From Blastocatellia bacterium (lineage in GTDB: Bacteria > Acidobacteriota > Blastocatellia > UBA7656 > JADIYM01), in the NCBI GenBank assembly GCA_021463145.1, contig JAJTWZ010000020.1, positions 1 to 64,000 of the forward strand: a stretch of DNA of 64,000 nt, read 5' to 3'. The notes under the pieces were generated by a model, which saw only the letters and a program-made list of their open reading frames with translations, made no database searches and had not been told where the DNA came from. Position 1 is the stretch's first letter. Every line of letters starts with the position of its first letter. This document shows, in pieces, positions 40,157 through 51,255 of the stretch. Position numbers and translations under genes: made by a program.

Positions 40157-41449
40157 CTACATACTCTGCATCGCGTCGAGGAACTCCGCGTTCGATCGCG
40201 TCTTTCCGAGCTTGTCGAGCAGCAGTTCCATTGCCTCGACGGGCGAAAGCTGGCTGAGCACGCGGCGCAACACGTAGATTCGCGCCAGATCCTCGGCCGG
40301 CATGAGCAGCTCTTCCTTGCGCGTGCCCGATTTGTTGATGTCGATCGCGGGGAAGATGCGCTTCTCGACGAGCTTGCGGTCGAGATGGATCTCGAGGTTG
40401 CCCGTGCCCTTGAACTCTTCGAAGATCACGTCGTCCATCCGCGATCCCGTGTCGATGAGCGCGGTCGCGATGATCGTCAGGCTGCCGCCCTCCTCGATGT
40501 TGCGAGCGGCGCCAAAGAACCTCTTCGGCTTTTGCAGCGCGTTCGAATCGATGCCGCCCGAAAGGATCTTGCCGGACGGCGGCACGACCTGGTTGTGGGC
40601 GCGCGCGAGGCGCGTGATCGAGTCGAGCAGGATGACGACGTCACGGCCGTATTCGACCAGCCGCTTCGCCTTCTCGATGACCATGTCGGCGACCTGCACG
40701 TGGCGCTGCGCCGGCTCGTCGAACGTCGAGCTGATGACTTCGCCGTGCACGGAGCGCTGCATGTCGGTGACTTCCTCCGGGCGTTCGTCGATGAGCAGAA
40801 CGATGAGCGTCGCTTCTGGATGATTGCGCGTGATCGAGTTGGCGATCGACTGCATGAGCATCGTCTTGCCGGTGCGCGGCGGAGCGACGATGAGGGCGCG
40901 TTGGCCCTTGCCTATCGGAACGACCAGGTCGAGGACTCGCGACGAAAGATTGTCGCTCTCTGCCTCCATCCTGAGCCGCTCGTTCGGGTAGAGCGGCGTA
41001 AGATTGTCGAAAAAGACCCGTTCGCGAGCCATCTCGGGAGGCTCGAAGTTGATCGCCTCGACCTTGATCAACGCGAAATAGCGCTCGCCTTCCTTCGGCG
41101 GACGAATCTGTCCGGATATCGTGTCGCCCGTGCGGAGGTCGAACTTCCGGATCTGCGACGGACTGACGTAGATATCGTCTGGCCCCGGCAGGTAGTTGTA
41201 GTCCGGCGCGCGCAGGAAGCCGAAGCCATCAGGGAGCGTCTCGAGGACGCCTTCCGAAAAGATAAGGCCCGATTTCTCGGTCTGCGCCTGCAGGATCTTG
41301 AAGATGATCTCCTGCTTCCGCATTCCCGTGGCCCCGGCGATGTCGAGCGTCTTCGCGATCGTCGTGAGCTTCGAGATAGACATGTCCTTGAGTTCGGCGA
41401 TGTCCATCAGTTCGGGTTCTTCTGAGTGCACTGGTTCTTCAGACGACAT
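40157..41449 (-). CDS. rho: Transcription termination factor Rho
   Basis: 430 residues. N-terminal helical domain ([23 protein letters not shown]), cold-shock-like RNA-binding domain ([35 protein letters not shown], about 75-110) and the RecA-like motor with Walker A APPRTGKT, Walker [16 protein letters not shown], the Q-loop region ([15 protein letters not shown]) and the R-loop. All features of a functional hexameric helicase are present. The ORF track starts at GTG 41455; ATG 41449 with GAGGTG upstream is preferred. Confidence 0.97.
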   Translation of the reverse strand: MSSEEPVHSEEPELMDIAELKDMSISKLTTIAKTLDIAGATGMRKQEIIFKILQAQTEKSGLIFSEGVLETLPDGFGFLRAPDYNYLPGPDDIYVSPSQIRKFDLRTGDTISGQIRPPKEGERYFALIKVEAINFEPPEMARERVFFDNLTPLYPNERLRMEAESDNLSSRVLDLVVPIGKGQRALIVAPPRTGKTMLMQSIANSITRNHPEATLIVLLIDERPEEVTDMQRSVHGEVISSTFDEPAQRHVQVADMVIEKAKRLVEYGRDVVILLDSITRLARAHNQVVPPSGKILSGGIDSNALQKPKRFFGAARNIEEGGSLTIIATALIDTGSRMDDVIFEEFKGTGNLEIHLDRKLVEKRIFPAIDINKSGTRKEELLMPAEDLARIYVLRRVLSQLSPVEAMELLLDKLGKTRSNAEFLDAMQSM

Positions 41450-41596
41450 AAACACCTCGAAAAAGCGCGGGCGCTCCTGAAACTCCGCTTGTGTGAGGAA
41501 TGTTCCCTGGGTTGGGAGGTCGGTGGCAGGGCAGGCGTGCGGTCCGTCGTATGTGGAGGAGCGCCTGCTCCTTCGTCGATCGACTACTGTGTTACG

Positions 41597-42190
41597 TCAG
41601 TCAGGTCGAAACTGCTCGGTGCGATCGGTGATTGCCTTCCAGATCCGGTCGGCGCCCCGCCCCGTGATCGATGAGTACGGCAGGATCGAGTCGAGTCCCA
41701 TGCCGAGGCTCTCGGAAGTGGTGCGCAGTGAGTTCCGGAGTTGGTTGTTGGAGAGACGATCAGCCTTCGTGGAAACAACGATGAACGGCAACCCGCTGTG
41801 CTCCAGCCAGGACTTCAACTGCAGATCATTTGCCGTGGGAGCGTGCCGCGAGTCGAGGATGAGGATTGATAGCACGAGCTCCTTTCGATTCGCAAGGTAA
41901 TTCTCCACCATCGCGCCCCACTGTTTCTTTATCGCCATCGGCACTTTCGCGTAACCGTATCCGGGGAGATCCACGAACAGAATCGCGCGATTCACGCGAA
42001 AATAATTGATGAGCTGGGTGCGTCCCGGGGTGTTGCTCGTGCGGGCGAGCTTCTTGTTGAGAAGGCTGTTGAGGAGGCTGGACTTGCCGACGTTCGACTT
42101 CCCCATGAACGCCACTTCGGCCAGGCGTTCCTTGGGGTAGCCCTCTGGTCCGGCGGCGCTGGTTACGAACTCGGCGGAGGTTACTTTCAT
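41597..42190 (-). CDS. engB: Ribosome-biogenesis GTPase EngB (YsxC/YihA)
   Basis: 197 residues of the TRAFAC EngB family: G1 FMGKSNVGKSSLLNSLL, G2 TSNTPGRTQLINYF, G3 LFVDLPGYGYAKVP and G4 VSTKADRLS, followed by the C-terminal helix. It assists late 50S assembly. The gene follows lon in the same direction, separated by 177 bp that hold two large palindromes. The tandem lon-engB order is common in bacteria. Confidence 0.95.
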   Translation of the reverse strand: MKVTSAEFVTSAAGPEGYPKERLAEVAFMGKSNVGKSSLLNSLLNKKLARTSNTPGRTQLINYFRVNRAILFVDLPGYGYAKVPMAIKKQWGAMVENYLANRKELVLSILILDSRHAPTANDLQLKSWLEHSGLPFIVVSTKADRLSNNQLRNSLRTTSESLGMGLDSILPYSSITGRGADRIWKAITDRTEQFRPD

Positions 42191-42213
42191 CAGGGGAGCC
42201 GTCCACTCGTTGG

Positions 42214-42301
42214 ATCAGTACCGCGAGCGGTAGCGAGCGGGTCGACCGTGCCGAGCGAGCACCGCACGATCGACCTGCTCGCTACCGCTCGCGGTACTGA
42301 T
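42214..42301. repeat. Large inverted repeat, family A
   Basis: Two 32-base arms (42214-42245 and 42270-42301) are complementary at all but one position around a 24-base spacer; each arm begins ATCAGTACCGCGAGCGGTAG. The core matches the elements at 9754-9872. It lies between lon and engB, just before the EngB start, and abuts another palindrome. Confidence 0.9.
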
Positions 42302-42307
42302 CTGCGA

Positions 42308-42366
42308 CCACGGATCGACACAGATCTCCACAGATCGGATCTGTGGCCTTCTGTGTCGATCCGTGG
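42308..42366. repeat. Palindrome, family D
   Basis: A 59-base element. Arms beginning CCACGGATCGACACAGA pair for 17 bp, then a 3x3 internal mismatch, then nine more pairs (CCACAGATC), with a single base at the centre. It ends two bases before the lon stop codon, so it may act as a lon terminator or a 3'-end stabiliser. Its sequence is unrelated to families A, B and C. Confidence 0.88.
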
Positions 42367-42367
42367 G

Positions 42368-44800
42368 CTATTCCGCCCGTCCCTCGGCCCCAACCTCGGG
42401 ACGGCGCGCCGTCCAGAGCGGAACCTTCGCGAACGAGTCTTCCTGCACCGGATACTCGACGAGTGCAATCTGGAGGGCTTCGTCGGTCGTCTCGACGAGG
42501 TGGATCTGCATCGCGCCACGGACGTCTTCCGGCAACTCGACGAGGTCCTTCTCGTTGTCCTTCGGCAGGAGCACGGTCGGAATGCCCGCGCGATGCGCGG
42601 CCAGGAGCTTCTCCTTGATGCCTCCAACCGGAAGAACCTTGCCACGGAGCGTGATCTCGCCCGTCATCGCAACGTCGCGACGCACCGCCGTGCGCGTGAG
42701 CGCCGATACGATGGCCGTTGCCATTGCGACGCCGGCCGAGGGACCGTCCTTCGGAATCGCCCCCTCGGGCACGTGGAGGTGGAAGTCGAAGTTCCGGTAG
42801 AAGTCGCTCGCGAGGTCGAACGCGATCGCGCGCGAGCGAACGAACGTCATCGCGGCCTGCGCCGACTCCTGCATGACGTCGCCGAGCTTGCCCGTGATCG
42901 AGATCTTGCCGCGGCCGGGCATGAGCGTTGCCTCGATCTGCAGCACCTCGCCACCGACCTCGGTCCAGGCCAACCCGTTCGATAGCCCGATCTCGTTGGT
43001 CGCGCCGATCATCTGCGGCCGGAAGCGCGTCGGTCCGAGGTACTCCTTCACTACGTCGCCATTCACCGTGACCTTGAAGTTCTCCGGATCCTCGGAGCTG
43101 ACGACGCGACGCGCGATCTTCCTGAACGTGGAAGCGATTTCGCGCTCGAGGCTGCGCACGCCGGCCTCGCGCGTGTAGTACTCGATGATGGTCTTCACTC
43201 CGTCCGTCGTGTACTCGACCTGCTCGGGCTTGAGGCCCGATTGCTCGAGCTGCTTCGGCACGAGATGACGGTTCGCGATCTCGAGTTTCTCGCGCTCGGT
43301 ATACCCGGGCAACCGGATGATCTCGAGCCGATCCTGCAGCGGGGGCGGGATCGAATGGAGCACGTTCGCCGTGGCGATGAACATGACGTTCGAAAGGTCG
43401 TACTCGACGTCGAGGTAGTGATCGTGGAACGAATGGTTCTGTTCGGGATCGAGCACCTCGAGAAGAGCAGACGAGGGATCGCCACGGAAATCCATCCCCA
43501 GCTTGTCGACCTCGTCGAGCAGGATCAGCGGATTCACGGTGCCGGCCTTTCGCATCATCTGGATGATCTGTCCGGGAATCGCACCGATGTACGTACGGCG
43601 ATGGCCGCGAATCTCCGCCTCGTCACGCACTCCGCCAAGAGAGAGCCGGACGAACTTGCGTCCCGTTGCCTTCGCGATCGACCGGCCGAGCGACGTCTTT
43701 CCAACGCCCGGAGGTCCGACGAAGCAGAGTATCGAACCCTTCGGATTCGCAACCAGCTGACGGACGGCGAGGTACTCGAGGATGCGTTCCTTGACCTTCT
43801 CCAGGCCGTAGTGATCGCCGTTGAGAACCTCTTCGGCGACGTGGATGTCACGCGTCTCTTCCGTGCGCTCCTTCCACGGCACGGCCAGAAGCCAGTCGAG
43901 GTAGTTGCGCGAGACAGTGGATTCGGCGGACATCGACGGCATCTGCTCGAGCCGCTTTAGCTCGGTCATCGCCTTGGCGAGCGCGTCCTCGGACATTCCG
44001 GCGTTCTCGATCTTCGCGCGAAGCTCGTCGAGTTCGGCCTTCTCGTCCTTCCGGCCGAGCTCCTTGTGAATCGCCTTGATCTTCTCGTTGAGGTAGTACT
44101 CCTTCTGCGCCTTTTCCATTTGGCGCTTCACGCGGCCCTGAATCGAGCGATCCACCTGGAGCTTGTCGAGCTCGACTTCAATGAGATCGATGAGCCGCAC
44201 GAGACGGTCGCGCACGGGATAGACCTCGAGCAGCGACTGCTTCTCGTCCACGGAAATCTTGAGATTCGACGCAATGGTGTCGGCGATGCGCTCCGGTTCG
44301 TCCATACGGAGCGCCGCCTGTATGGACTCGGGATTCTGGAGATCGCTCGCCTGGCGCACGTACTGGTCAACGAGCGAGCCCAACCGCCCGAGAATCGCAT
44401 TGAAGCTCGCCTTCGGCTCGGTCGACGCGGTCGCGAGACGGACGGTAGCCGACCATGATCCCGCCTTCGGGTCCGTGTCGACGCGAACGGTGCGTCCTCG
44501 GCCGGTGCCGTCGACCATTACCTTGATGTTTCCGTCCTGGAGGCGAAGGGAGTGACTGATGCGGGCAACGGTGCCGACCTCGAACACCTGGTCAGGTGTC
44601 GGCTCGTCGATCGTCGCGTCGTGCTGCGTCGCGAGAAAAATCAATCGATCGCCGGCTAGCGCCGTCTCCAGCGCGTGGACCGATGCCGGCCGGCCGATGA
44701 CGAACCTCGCCATCGTGTGCGGGAACACCACGACGTCTCGAATCGGCACCATCGGGAGGCGCACGACATCGGTCGGCGTACTGTCGTTGAACTCTTGCAT
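42368..44800 (-). CDS. lon: ATP-dependent protease Lon
   Basis: 810 residues. N-domain ([25 protein letters not shown]), coiled middle, AAA+ module with Walker [18 protein letters not shown] and Walker [13 protein letters not shown], and a C-terminal Ser-Lys protease domain with the catalytic serine in [14 protein letters not shown] and lysine in [15 protein letters not shown]. It degrades damaged and regulatory proteins. The ORF opens at 44839, but ATG 44800 (MQEFNDST) with GAGAGG upstream is the likely start. Confidence 0.97.
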   Translation of the reverse strand: MQEFNDSTPTDVVRLPMVPIRDVVVFPHTMARFVIGRPASVHALETALAGDRLIFLATQHDATIDEPTPDQVFEVGTVARISHSLRLQDGNIKVMVDGTGRGRTVRVDTDPKAGSWSATVRLATASTEPKASFNAILGRLGSLVDQYVRQASDLQNPESIQAALRMDEPERIADTIASNLKISVDEKQSLLEVYPVRDRLVRLIDLIEVELDKLQVDRSIQGRVKRQMEKAQKEYYLNEKIKAIHKELGRKDEKAELDELRAKIENAGMSEDALAKAMTELKRLEQMPSMSAESTVSRNYLDWLLAVPWKERTEETRDIHVAEEVLNGDHYGLEKVKERILEYLAVRQLVANPKGSILCFVGPPGVGKTSLGRSIAKATGRKFVRLSLGGVRDEAEIRGHRRTYIGAIPGQIIQMMRKAGTVNPLILLDEVDKLGMDFRGDPSSALLEVLDPEQNHSFHDHYLDVEYDLSNVMFIATANVLHSIPPPLQDRLEIIRLPGYTEREKLEIANRHLVPKQLEQSGLKPEQVEYTTDGVKTIIEYYTREAGVRSLEREIASTFRKIARRVVSSEDPENFKVTVNGDVVKEYLGPTRFRPQMIGATNEIGLSNGLAWTEVGGEVLQIEATLMPGRGKISITGKLGDVMQESAQAAMTFVRSRAIAFDLASDFYRNFDFHLHVPEGAIPKDGPSAGVAMATAIVSALTRTAVRRDVAMTGEITLRGKVLPVGGIKEKLLAAHRAGIPTVLLPKDNEKDLVELPEDVRGAMQIHLVETTDEALQIALVEYPVQEDSFAKVPLWTARRPEVGAEGRAE

Positions 44801-45116
44801 TGAACCTCTCTCGAGCGCCAGCGAACGCAGATTCGGCACGCATGCGAGCCTGTTCGGGGCGCGGACTGCATTGTAACACCCGGACCGGCAAGCGCGAGTG
44901 ACGGCTGGTGCCGCCCGCGTCGTGTCCGGTGTTCCGCGACCGGGAACGGCCGGTGTCGGACTCCTTTCTTATTGCGGACACGCCGCAACTTACCCACGGC
45001 CATATTGCCGGCCGCTCCGGGGTCGCGGACTCGCCCACTCGCGGCGGGCGGTTCCGGCAACATCCGGACTCCAGTCACACAGCGGCCGCGGACACCCAGG
45101 AAGAGCCGGCCCCTCC
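44801..45116. other. Intergenic region between clpX and lon
   Basis: These 316 bases hold no credible gene. The region contains the lon ribosome site and a degenerate family B repeat at 44985-45045. Promoter elements for lon were not recognised; no CIRCE or HrcA-like palindrome is visible. Confidence 0.7.
44985..45045. repeat. Palindromic repeat family B, degenerate single copy
   Basis: Contains ACCCACGGCCATATTG, then GGCCGCTCCGGGGTCGC and GGACTCGCCC, matching the last parts of the 52-bp unit at 36881-37140 with several changes that weaken the palindrome. Confidence 0.75.
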
Positions 45117-46352
<1,236 letters not shown>

Positions 46353-46397
46353 TCGTTCCGCTCCACTCGTGCCGGACGTTATCCGGCAGATTCAACC

Positions 46398-47000
46398 TTA
46401 TTCGCGATGCGAAATCACCTGATCGATCAGGCCATATTCCCGAGCCTGCTCGGCATCGAGCCACCGGTCGCGTTCCACGTCGCGCTCGATCTGCTCCATC
46501 GGCTGGCCCGTGTGCTTGGCCAGAATACCGGACGTCATTTCCCGCATCCGCATGATCTCTTCGGCGTGAATCCGAATATCTGTAGCCTGCCCGCCAATCC
46601 CCGAGATCGAGGGCTGGTGAATGAGAATCCTGGAGTTCGGCAAGGCGAACCGCTTGCCCTTGGTTCCCGCCGTAAGCAGGAGCGCGCCCATCGAGGCGCA
46701 CTGCCCGATGCAGATCGTGGTCACGTCGGGCCGGATGAACTGCATCGTGTCGTAAATAGCCATCCCCGCGGTAATCGATCCACCAGGACTGTTCACGTAG
46801 AGGGAAATGTCCTTGTCCGGGTCCTCGGCCTCGAGGAAAAGCAACTGTGCGACGACGAGATTCGCGATCATGTCGTCGATCGGCGTACCGATGAAGATGA
46901 TGTTGTCCTTGAGCAGCCGAGAGTAGATGTCGAATGCGCGTTCACCGCGCGGCGTCTGTTCGACGACCATCGGGACCAATGCAGCGTGCGGAGCGTTCAT
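46398..47000 (-). CDS. clpP: ClpP protease subunit
   Basis: 200 residues. Catalytic Ser103 in [11 protein letters not shown], His128 in ILIHQP and an Asp in the IERDVERDR segment; oxyanion GG in [11 protein letters not shown]. It forms the tetradecameric barrel of ClpXP. AGGA lies eight bases upstream of the ATG at 47000. The gene sits 77 bp after tig and 45 bp before clpX, so the three are probably co-transcribed. Confidence 0.98.
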   Translation of the reverse strand: MNAPHAALVPMVVEQTPRGERAFDIYSRLLKDNIIFIGTPIDDMIANLVVAQLLFLEAEDPDKDISLYVNSPGGSITAGMAIYDTMQFIRPDVTTICIGQCASMGALLLTAGTKGKRFALPNSRILIHQPSISGIGGQATDIRIHAEEIMRMREMTSGILAKHTGQPMEQIERDVERDRWLDAEQAREYGLIDQVISHRE

Positions 47001-47077
47001 CCGTGTGTTCCTGTCCGATTCCTGCCCGTCACCCGATCCGGCGGATCCAATGCGACGGCTGTTCGTGTCCCGGCTCC

Positions 47078-48478
47078 CTACGAGCCGCTCTCTTCCTCGG
47101 CGCTGCCTGCGTCATCCGTCGACTTCGGCTCTCCGCCAGTGCCTTTCCCTGGCTCCAGTCCCTCGACCGTTTCGACCTTCACCGTCGCCGTATCAATAAC
47201 ATAATTCAGGGCTTTACGGCTACGAAGATGGTGGCGGATGCTATCGGCGCCCCCCTCCTTTGTCAAGCGGGCCTTCATCTGCTCCACCGGTTGCCCAAGG
47301 GCCTCGGCCAGTCGCGTTACTTCGGCCTCGAACTCGTCGTCACTTGGATCCAACTTTTCGGTGGAAGCGATCTTTTCGATTATCAGCATCGAGCGGACAT
47401 CCCGTTCCGCCCCGGCAAGCGCCGAGTTGCCGATCGCGGCCCAGTCCAACGACATCCCTCGCGGATCCATTCCGCCCTGCTCGAAGGCCCGTACGATCTG
47501 CTGCATCCGCGAGTTCGCCTGCTGGGCGCGCATGGCGTCAGGCACCGGAAACTCGTTGCCATCGATCAGGGCCTCGACCACGGATTCGTCGAGCTCGGCT
47601 TTCGTACGGTTTTCGGCCGACCGTTCGAGGTCGGCGCGGATCGCGGCCCGGAACTTCTCGGTCGTCTCGTACTGGCCGTTACCCTGTTCGCTCGCAAACT
47701 CGTCGTTGAACTCGGGCACCTCGCGAACGCGGATCGCCACGAGCTTCGCCGTGTATTCGATCGAATGGCCGGCCATTCCAGGCGCACCCGTGTCCGGGTA
47801 GGCCACCGTAAAGGTCTTCTCCTCTCCAACCTTCATGCCCTTGAGCGCCTCGTTGAACTCGGGATGAACGCCCTCTCGCCCGATCTCGATCGAATGGTCT
47901 CTCGCTTCGATCGGCTCGTGCTCGTGGCCCTCGTGGCCTTCGCCCTCGTCGAGGTGCTTGCCGATCACGTCGATCGAGACGAAGTCGCCGTCGGCCGCGA
48001 CGCGGCCCTCGTCGTCAACGGCGACGAGTTGCGCGGCGTCCTCGAGCATCCTTTCGATGACCGCGTCGACGTCAGACTCGAGCACCGTGTAGACGCGCTT
48101 CGTTATCGATAGCCCCTTGTAGTCCGCAAGTTCGAAGTCCGGGATTACCTCCACCAGCACGACCACGTCGAGCGTATCGTCCGAGGCGAAGTCGAGCGAC
48201 GCGACACCCGGTTCCCCGATCAGCCGTAACTTGTGGGTCTCGACTGCAGTCTCGAGGGCCGACGGCAGCAGGTTTCTGAGCGCTTCCTGACGAAGTTCCG
48301 ACTTGAAGCGCTGGCGGATGACCGACACCGGGACCCGGCCCGGACGAAACCCCGGCACTTTCGCGTACCTGGCCATTTCGGCGCTCGCGCGCTTGATCTC
48401 GCCACTGACGATTGACCCCGGGATCTGGATATCGAGCCGCCGTTTACAGCCGTCGAGGTTCTGGACTTCGATCTTCAA
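47078..48478 (-). CDS. tig: Trigger factor
   Basis: 466 residues. N-terminal ribosome-binding domain with the signature [17 protein letters not shown], a PPIase domain ([11 protein letters not shown]...[24 protein letters not shown]) and a helical C-terminal chaperone domain. The PPIase part carries a loop [17 protein letters not shown], unusually rich in His and Glu. It binds nascent chains at the ribosome exit. A tRNA gene lies 25 bp upstream on the same strand. Confidence 0.96.
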   Translation of the reverse strand: MKIEVQNLDGCKRRLDIQIPGSIVSGEIKRASAEMARYAKVPGFRPGRVPVSVIRQRFKSELRQEALRNLLPSALETAVETHKLRLIGEPGVASLDFASDDTLDVVVLVEVIPDFELADYKGLSITKRVYTVLESDVDAVIERMLEDAAQLVAVDDEGRVAADGDFVSIDVIGKHLDEGEGHEGHEHEPIEARDHSIEIGREGVHPEFNEALKGMKVGEEKTFTVAYPDTGAPGMAGHSIEYTAKLVAIRVREVPEFNDEFASEQGNGQYETTEKFRAAIRADLERSAENRTKAELDESVVEALIDGNEFPVPDAMRAQQANSRMQQIVRAFEQGGMDPRGMSLDWAAIGNSALAGAERDVRSMLIIEKIASTEKLDPSDDEFEAEVTRLAEALGQPVEQMKARLTKEGGADSIRHHLRSRKALNYVIDTATVKVETVEGLEPGKGTGGEPKSTDDAGSAEEESGS

Positions 48479-48503
48479 GGACGCGCCTCTCTTTGTTCGA
48501 GTG

Positions 48504-48579
48504 TGGTGGCCAAGGTGGGAGTCGAACCCACACTGTCATGCTCCTAAGGCATGCGCCTCTGCCATTGGGCTACTTGGCC
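48504..48579 (-). tRNA. Class I tRNA with UAG anticodon (nominal tRNA-Leu)
   Basis: A 76-base cloverleaf with encoded CCA. Acceptor GGCCAAG/CTTGGCC, D-stem GCC/GGC, anticodon stem CATGC/GCATG around loop CTTAGGA (anticodon TAG, reads CUA), variable loop of only five bases (ACAGT), T-arm GTGGG-TTCGACT-CCCAC, discriminator A. Bacterial tRNA-Leu normally has a long variable arm, so the decoded identity is Leu but the body is class I. It lies directly upstream of tig. A GCTTCG/CGAAGC hairpin abuts its 5' end (48580-48599). Confidence 0.9.
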
Positions 48580-48637
48580 GCTTCGATCTACGCCGAAGCG
48601 AACCCGGAAGGGTACTCGCATGATCGGGGAGCGTCCA

Positions 48638-48756
48638 GACAGGATTTGAGGATACTCGGAATTGACAGGATTGCCGGCCGATCCCGGCACTGCGACATAA
48701 TCGCGGACCCGGTCCTTTCAATTCCGAAAATCCCGTGGATCTATAGGTTTCCTGTC
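48638..48756. repeat. Degenerate family C inverted repeat
   Basis: GACAGGATTTGAGGATACTC and GAATTGACAGGATT near 48638-48672 face an imperfect reverse-complement partner ending CCTGTCAG at 48751-48758. This is like the rho-glgA element but eroded. It touches the stop codon of the minus-strand gene beginning at 48755 and lies upstream of the tRNA. Confidence 0.55.
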
Positions 48757-49489
48757 AGTATCCGATCGTCCGCACGTAGACGAGCCGGACCTCCTGCCCT
48801 GCCCGAGTCCGGACATCCTCCCTCCTGATCCAGTTTCCCAGGGGGTCCAGTGTGTCTGTCCACGTCCGCTTCTCCGGGCTCGGAAAAACCGGATCGTAGA
48901 CGATCGTCTCGGTCCAGACTCGTTGCCGGTCGTACACGAACACTTCGCGGCGCACCTGTTGCTCCGGAAAACGCTCGAAATAGGTCGCGGCGCTCGGCCT
49001 TCCTGCCGTGTACTGATACACGACGCGAGCAGCCGGCGGTCCCTTCCTGGGTTCGCGCCCCGCGTACGTGAACTCGGCGAGCGGCCTCCCGCCAGCGTCG
49101 AAGTCGATCGTCCGGCAAAAGAGCTCCGCACCCGATTCGTCGAAGTAGCGCGGCGGAACGCGGCCGTTCTTCGGCTCGAGCCTGCTGAGCGGCGGACGGT
49201 CCGCGTATCGCCGAACCTCGACTCGCACCCCGCCCTCGGGATGCTCGAACGTCGACGTGTACAGGACTACTCCGGCGCGATAGACGATGCGTTTGACAAG
49301 CCGGCCCTCGCCGTCGAAGGTGGATTCGTCGACCTGCTCTTTCGCACCGGACGGCCGCTCGATCGCGGTGCTTACCGTGCGCGGTCCAGCCTTCAGTCCG
49401 TCCATCTTCACGTCCGTCCACCGAGCAGGCACGGTTCCGGCCTGCGCAAGCATCAACGATCCGAACAGAACGACTAGCAGTCCCTGCAC
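48755..49489 (-). CDS. Secreted protein in a two-component operon
   Basis: 244 residues from GTG 49489, with GGAGGGG close upstream. A signal peptide (MQGLLVVLFGSLMLAQAGTVPA) precedes a beta-rich body with YD/RHS-like phrases: STFDGEGRLVKRIVYRAGVVLYTSTFEHPEGG, RTIDFDAGGRPLAEFTYAGREP and LDPLGNWIRRED. The ORF track extends upstream into the regulator gene, which is unlikely. It starts 21 bp after the response-regulator stop, so it is probably the third gene of the operon. It may be an envelope protein linked to the kinase. Confidence 0.72.
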   Translation of the reverse strand: MQGLLVVLFGSLMLAQAGTVPARWTDVKMDGLKAGPRTVSTAIERPSGAKEQVDESTFDGEGRLVKRIVYRAGVVLYTSTFEHPEGGVRVEVRRYADRPPLSRLEPKNGRVPPRYFDESGAELFCRTIDFDAGGRPLAEFTYAGREPRKGPPAARVVYQYTAGRPSAATYFERFPEQQVRREVFVYDRQRVWTETIVYDPVFPSPEKRTWTDTLDPLGNWIRREDVRTRAGQEVRLVYVRTIGY

Positions 49490-49509
49490 CGCCCCTCCTT
49501 GGCGCCCCT

Positions 49510-50235
49510 TCAGGCCTCGCTCCCGCGGCCGTCGGAAGCCACGAACTTGTACCCGACGCCGCGCACGGTCACAAGATGCTTCGGGCGAGACGGCACGTCT
49601 TCCAGGTACCGGCGCAGTCGCACGATGAAGTTGTCGATCGCGCGAGTGTCCGTATCCTCGCGCAGCCCCCACAAATCGGTCAGGATCACCTTGCGCGACA
49701 CGACGCTTCCTTCACGCTCGACGAGAAACCGAAGCAGGTCGGCCTCCATCGTCGTCAATCGCGTTACCTGGTCGCCGGCGCGCAATTCGAGCTCTTCGAA
49801 GTCGATGGTGCGTCCGTTCACTTCGATCGGCAAGATGGGCTTCTGCGATGCAGGCTCCCCGCGCGACCACTCGCGCCGACGCAGCAGTCCGCGAAGACGC
49901 GCCTGCAGAATCGCGAGCTCGAAGGGCTTCGGCAGGTAGTCGTCGGCGCCCGCTTCGAACCCCCTTAGCACGTCCTCGGGTCGTGACCGCGCCGTCAGCA
50001 TCAATACCGGCACGAATTCGCCCTTCTCGCGCAAAGAAGCGACAACGTCGAAGCCAGATATTCCGGGCAGCATGACGTCGAGCACGACGGCCGCCACATC
50101 GTGGCCCGTGGCGAGGCGCTCGAGCGCGGTCTCGCCGTCGTCAGCCACGTCGACCACGTAGCCCTCGGCCTCGAGGTTGAACGTCAGCCCCTCGGCGAGA
50201 TGGGCCTCGTCCTCGACTACCAGTATGCGCGTCAC
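49510..50235 (-). CDS. OmpR-family response regulator
   Basis: 241 residues. Receiver domain with acidic pair E8/D9, phospho-acceptor Asp53 (VVLDVMLPG), TAR near 82 and Lys103 (LPKPFE), followed by a winged-helix DNA-binding domain (VTRLTTMEADLLRFLVEREGSVVSRKVILTDLWG, VRLRRYLEDVPSRPKHLVTVRGVGYKF). Start overlaps the kinase stop by four bases (ATGA), so the two are translationally coupled. Confidence 0.95.
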   Translation of the reverse strand: MTRILVVEDEAHLAEGLTFNLEAEGYVVDVADDGETALERLATGHDVAAVVLDVMLPGISGFDVVASLREKGEFVPVLMLTARSRPEDVLRGFEAGADDYLPKPFELAILQARLRGLLRRREWSRGEPASQKPILPIEVNGRTIDFEELELRAGDQVTRLTTMEADLLRFLVEREGSVVSRKVILTDLWGLREDTDTRAIDNFIVRLRRYLEDVPSRPKHLVTVRGVGYKFVASDGRGSEA

Positions 50236-51137
50236 GATGCCGCGACCTTCGGAAGTTGAATCGTGAACGTGCTTCCGCGTCCCTCACCCTCGCTCTCGGC
50301 CAACACCCGGCCGCCGTGACGCTCGACGATCGCCCGGACGATGTACAAGCCCAGCCCGGTCCCCTTTATGCGTTGCCGCACCGCGCTCGGAACACGATAG
50401 AAGCGTTTGAAGATCCGCTTGGCCTGGCCAGCCGGGATGCCCATCCCGCGATCTCGAACCCGGACGATCGCCCGCCTGGTGTCGATGGACGCGACCTCGA
50501 CCGAGACATCCACGCACTCGCCCGAGTACTTCACTGCGTTGTCGAGCAGATTCGACACCGCAACTGTCAGTTCCTCGATATTGCCCCGAACGGTTGGGAT
50601 GTCCGCACCCTCGGGCTCAGCGAACCTGAACGAGTCGACGTCGAGACCGTACCTGAGCTTTGCAAGCTCGACGCAAGCACGGACGAGTCCACCGAGGTCG
50701 ATGTTCTCGTCCGTGATCGCGCGCCTCTTGACCCCGACCTGGCCCGCACGCAGCACCTGCTCGACCGTGGCCAGCAGCCGGTCGCTGTCCGCAAGCATGA
50801 CGTCGTAGAACTCCCTCCGCTTCGCGGGCTCTACTTCTCGGCTCTTCAGCGTTTCGAGGTAGAGACGAATCGATGCGATCGGCGTCTTGAGCTCGTGTGT
50901 TACCGCGTTGATGAACGCGTCGTGCTGCTCGTTCCGCCGGATCTCGCGGACCAGAAAGATCGTGTTGAGGACGAGTCCCGCGATAATCAGCAGGAAAAAT
51001 ACGATGCCGAGGACAAGCATCGCCGCTTGTCGCCAGCCAATGATCACCCAGCCGACGTTCAACGCGATCGCAAGACCGACCAGAATCGAACCGAACGCGA
51101 TGAAGAAGACCGGCCGGAATGTGCGTCTGGTTCGCAT
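50232..51137 (-). CDS. Membrane sensor histidine kinase
   Basis: 301 residues. Two N-terminal transmembrane helices (about 10-32 and 38-62) with almost no periplasmic loop, so it likely senses within the membrane. HisKA region with His81 (FINAVTHELKTPIASIRLYLE), then HATPase: N-box SNLLDNAVKYS, G1 VRDRGMGIP and G2 KGTGLGLYIV. The gene is first in the kinase-regulator-secreted-protein operon. It diverges from the DUF4139 gene. Confidence 0.94.
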   Translation of the reverse strand: MRTRRTFRPVFFIAFGSILVGLAIALNVGWVIIGWRQAAMLVLGIVFFLLIIAGLVLNTIFLVREIRRNEQHDAFINAVTHELKTPIASIRLYLETLKSREVEPAKRREFYDVMLADSDRLLATVEQVLRAGQVGVKRRAITDENIDLGGLVRACVELAKLRYGLDVDSFRFAEPEGADIPTVRGNIEELTVAVSNLLDNAVKYSGECVDVSVEVASIDTRRAIVRVRDRGMGIPAGQAKRIFKRFYRVPSAVRQRIKGTGLGLYIVRAIVERHGGRVLAESEGEGRGSTFTIQLPKVAAS

Positions 51138-51255
51138 CGGTGAGAGTCTAGGAGGCGAAAGGTCCGTTGTCGACCGGACCGCGCCGGCTGCGGGGGCGAC
51201 TCGCCTCGCGACCCGCGCTAGTTGCCAGAATCGCCTACTCGGCTATCATCGGGAC

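Noticed and set aside
38509-40257. 582-residue plus-strand ORF opposite glgA
   Set aside because: Antisense shadow of glgA; Arg/Val-rich translation without homology-like motifs.
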